Below, in pieces: positions 6,011-7,086 of a DNA stretch of 7,086 nucleotides (its first letter is position 1; each line of letters opens with the position of its first letter). The notes below the pieces were generated by a model. It searched no databases, had not been told where the DNA came from, and saw only the letters and a list, made by a program, of their open reading frames with translations. The stretch is from Gammaproteobacteria bacterium. GTDB taxonomy: Bacteria > Pseudomonadota > Gammaproteobacteria > Chromatiales > Chromatiaceae. The stretch lies in the NCBI GenBank assembly GCA_024277555.1, contig JAJRUY010000179.1:1-7086 (forward strand), in the 5' to 3' direction. The position numbers were made by a program, and so were the translations under genes.

Positions 6011-6017
6011 CAGGTTT

Positions 6018-7086
6018 ATGAAAAACAGGATCTTGATCTCTTTGCTGTTGCCCGCTGTGTTCCTGCCGGGCGTGGGCTGGGCGCAATGCACTTCCGATAT
6101 ACATGGTGTAGCGCAGCTGACATCCCCGCCGTCCGGCGGTGAATGCCAGGCACCCGTGCAAATTACCGTGACTGCAACTGCGGGAGTGCCATCAGGAAGC
6201 AACATGCGCCTGCTGGCGCCCTATGTAGCATTTCAAAAGAATTTTCGTGTTGCAGCTGGTGGCCAGCTGCGCGCCGGGGCAGATTATGCAGGTGTGGCGC
6301 GCCTGCTTACTCAGGCCACATTTGGCCCAACTCAGCAGGATATCGATCATCTGTTAAATCTGGGCAGTTACGAGGCTTGGCTAAATGAGCAGTTTGCCAT
6401 GCCCTTGCAGCGCCAGCTTCCGGCCATGCGCACACTCAATACCCTTATGTGCGAAGACAGCGCAGAGCCAAATTACACCGAAACCAACAACGACTACGGC
6501 AGGCGCCAGATCTGGTGGGAACAGGTGATGAATGGCGATGATCAGCTGCGCCAGCGGGTGGCATTTTCCCTGAGCCAGATACTGGTTGTTTCCGATATCG
6601 GCGAACTGGGCAACTACCAGTTCGGGATGACCGACTACTGGGATATGTTGCTGGCCCATTCCTTCGGTAACTATCGTGATCTTCTGGAAGCAGTAACCCT
6701 GCACCCCATGATGGGGGAATGGCTGAGCAGCATCCGCAACCGCAAGGCGGTGCCGGCGGAAAACATTCATCCTGACGAAAACTATGCTCGGGAAATACTG
6801 CAGTTGTTCAGTATCGGCCTGCATCAGCTGAACCTGGACGGCACCCTCAAAAAGGACGCCAACGGCCTGCCCATCCCTACCTACGGACAGGCTGAAATCA
6901 AGGAGTTCGCCCGGGTATTTACCGGGTTGATTTACGCTGGGGTTGATCGTTGGTGGCAAGGCCCTTGGTCAGGCGCAATTACCACCCAACCGATGGCGCC
7001 CTATGAGGAGTTTCACGATACGGACGCCAAGACCCTACTGAACGGGCAGGTGGTGGCAGCGGGCGGAGATACCCTGAGCGACATCC
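6018..7086 (+). CDS. Secreted DUF1800-domain protein, N-terminal part (3' end outside window)
   Basis: Partial gene: 356 codons are visible and the frame is open to the right edge. MKNRILISLLLPAVFLPGVG plus a WA|QC cleavage site gives a Sec signal peptide (cut after residue 22). The mature N-terminus holds two cysteines (24 and 43) that could form a disulfide. The DUF1800 domain starts near residue 90 with ARLLTQATFGPT (94-105). It continues with 'RQRVAFSLSQILVVSD', HPMMGEWLSS (from 229) and the diagnostic PDENYAREILQLFSIGL (252-268) followed by 'LNLDGT'. The biochemical function of the family is unknown; members are typically exported and often encoded beside a DUF1501 gene. Two other in-frame ATGs lie upstream (5973 and 5982). 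I prefer 6018 because the signal peptide begins there and GGAA lies 7 nt upstream; from 5973 the n-region would be 15 residues longer. It is divergent from the FHA-kinase unit and probably unrelated to it. Confidence 0.9.
   Translation, partial: MKNRILISLLLPAVFLPGVGWAQCTSDIHGVAQLTSPPSGGECQAPVQITVTATAGVPSGSNMRLLAPYVAFQKNFRVAAGGQLRAGADYAGVARLLTQATFGPTQQDIDHLLNLGSYEAWLNEQFAMPLQRQLPAMRTLNTLMCEDSAEPNYTETNNDYGRRQIWWEQVMNGDDQLRQRVAFSLSQILVVSDIGELGNYQFGMTDYWDMLLAHSFGNYRDLLEAVTLHPMMGEWLSSIRNRKAVPAENIHPDENYAREILQLFSIGLHQLNLDGTLKKDANGLPIPTYGQAEIKEFARVFTGLIYAGVDRWWQGPWSGAITTQPMAPYEEFHDTDAKTLLNGQVVAAGGDTLSDI

Noticed and set aside
6381..6959. 192-codon open frame on the - strand
   Set aside because: It is antisense to the DUF1800 gene, which carries unmistakable conserved motifs through the same stretch.

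Overview
The window reads as a chromosomal segment of a Gammaproteobacterium, moderately GC-rich by eye. The assignment rests on protein style: a kinase with a C-terminal repeat domain opening on an 'LRLTSP' motif, a tandem-FHA protein, and a DUF1800 secreted protein. Genus is not determinable from the sequence alone. No rRNA, tRNA, CRISPR array, transposase or phage gene was seen.

Region 1-5291 is one tightly packed minus-strand transcription unit, read from right to left: a tandem FHA-domain protein (4581-5291), a transmembrane Ser/Thr protein kinase (from 4591), a PP2C-type phosphatase (2115-2864), an ABC-transporter ATPase (1188-2108), an ABC-2 type permease (457-1191) and the N-terminal part of a GldG-like auxiliary protein (1-460, running off the left edge). 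Junctions are an 11-bp overlap, a 33-bp gap, a 6-bp gap and two 4-bp ATGA overlaps. This implies co-transcription and translational coupling. The first three genes form a complete phospho-signalling set (writer, eraser, phosphothreonine reader). The last three form a Gld-type (GldA/GldF/GldG-like) ABC export-type complex. The layout suggests that the kinase and phosphatase control the transporter or share its cell-envelope role; this is inference.

The main anomaly is in the kinase. Its reading frame breaks at a run of five A residues on the coding strand (3261-3265 on the + strand). The other frame then continues with a coherent TPR-like C-terminal domain to a stop at 2898. The read-through protein would be about 564 residues, but as written the kinase ends at residue 462 and loses its predicted periplasmic repeat domain.

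Region 5292-6017 is a 726-bp divergent intergenic region. It holds a 13-bp-arm dyad (5672-5707), a roughly 113-bp MITE-like palindromic repeat made of two strong hairpins inside short terminal inverted repeats (5772-5884), and a small dyad (5995-6010) over the ribosome-binding site of the next gene. I found no convincing promoter or gene there.

Region 6018-7086 is the start of a plus-strand secreted DUF1800 protein that runs off the right edge.
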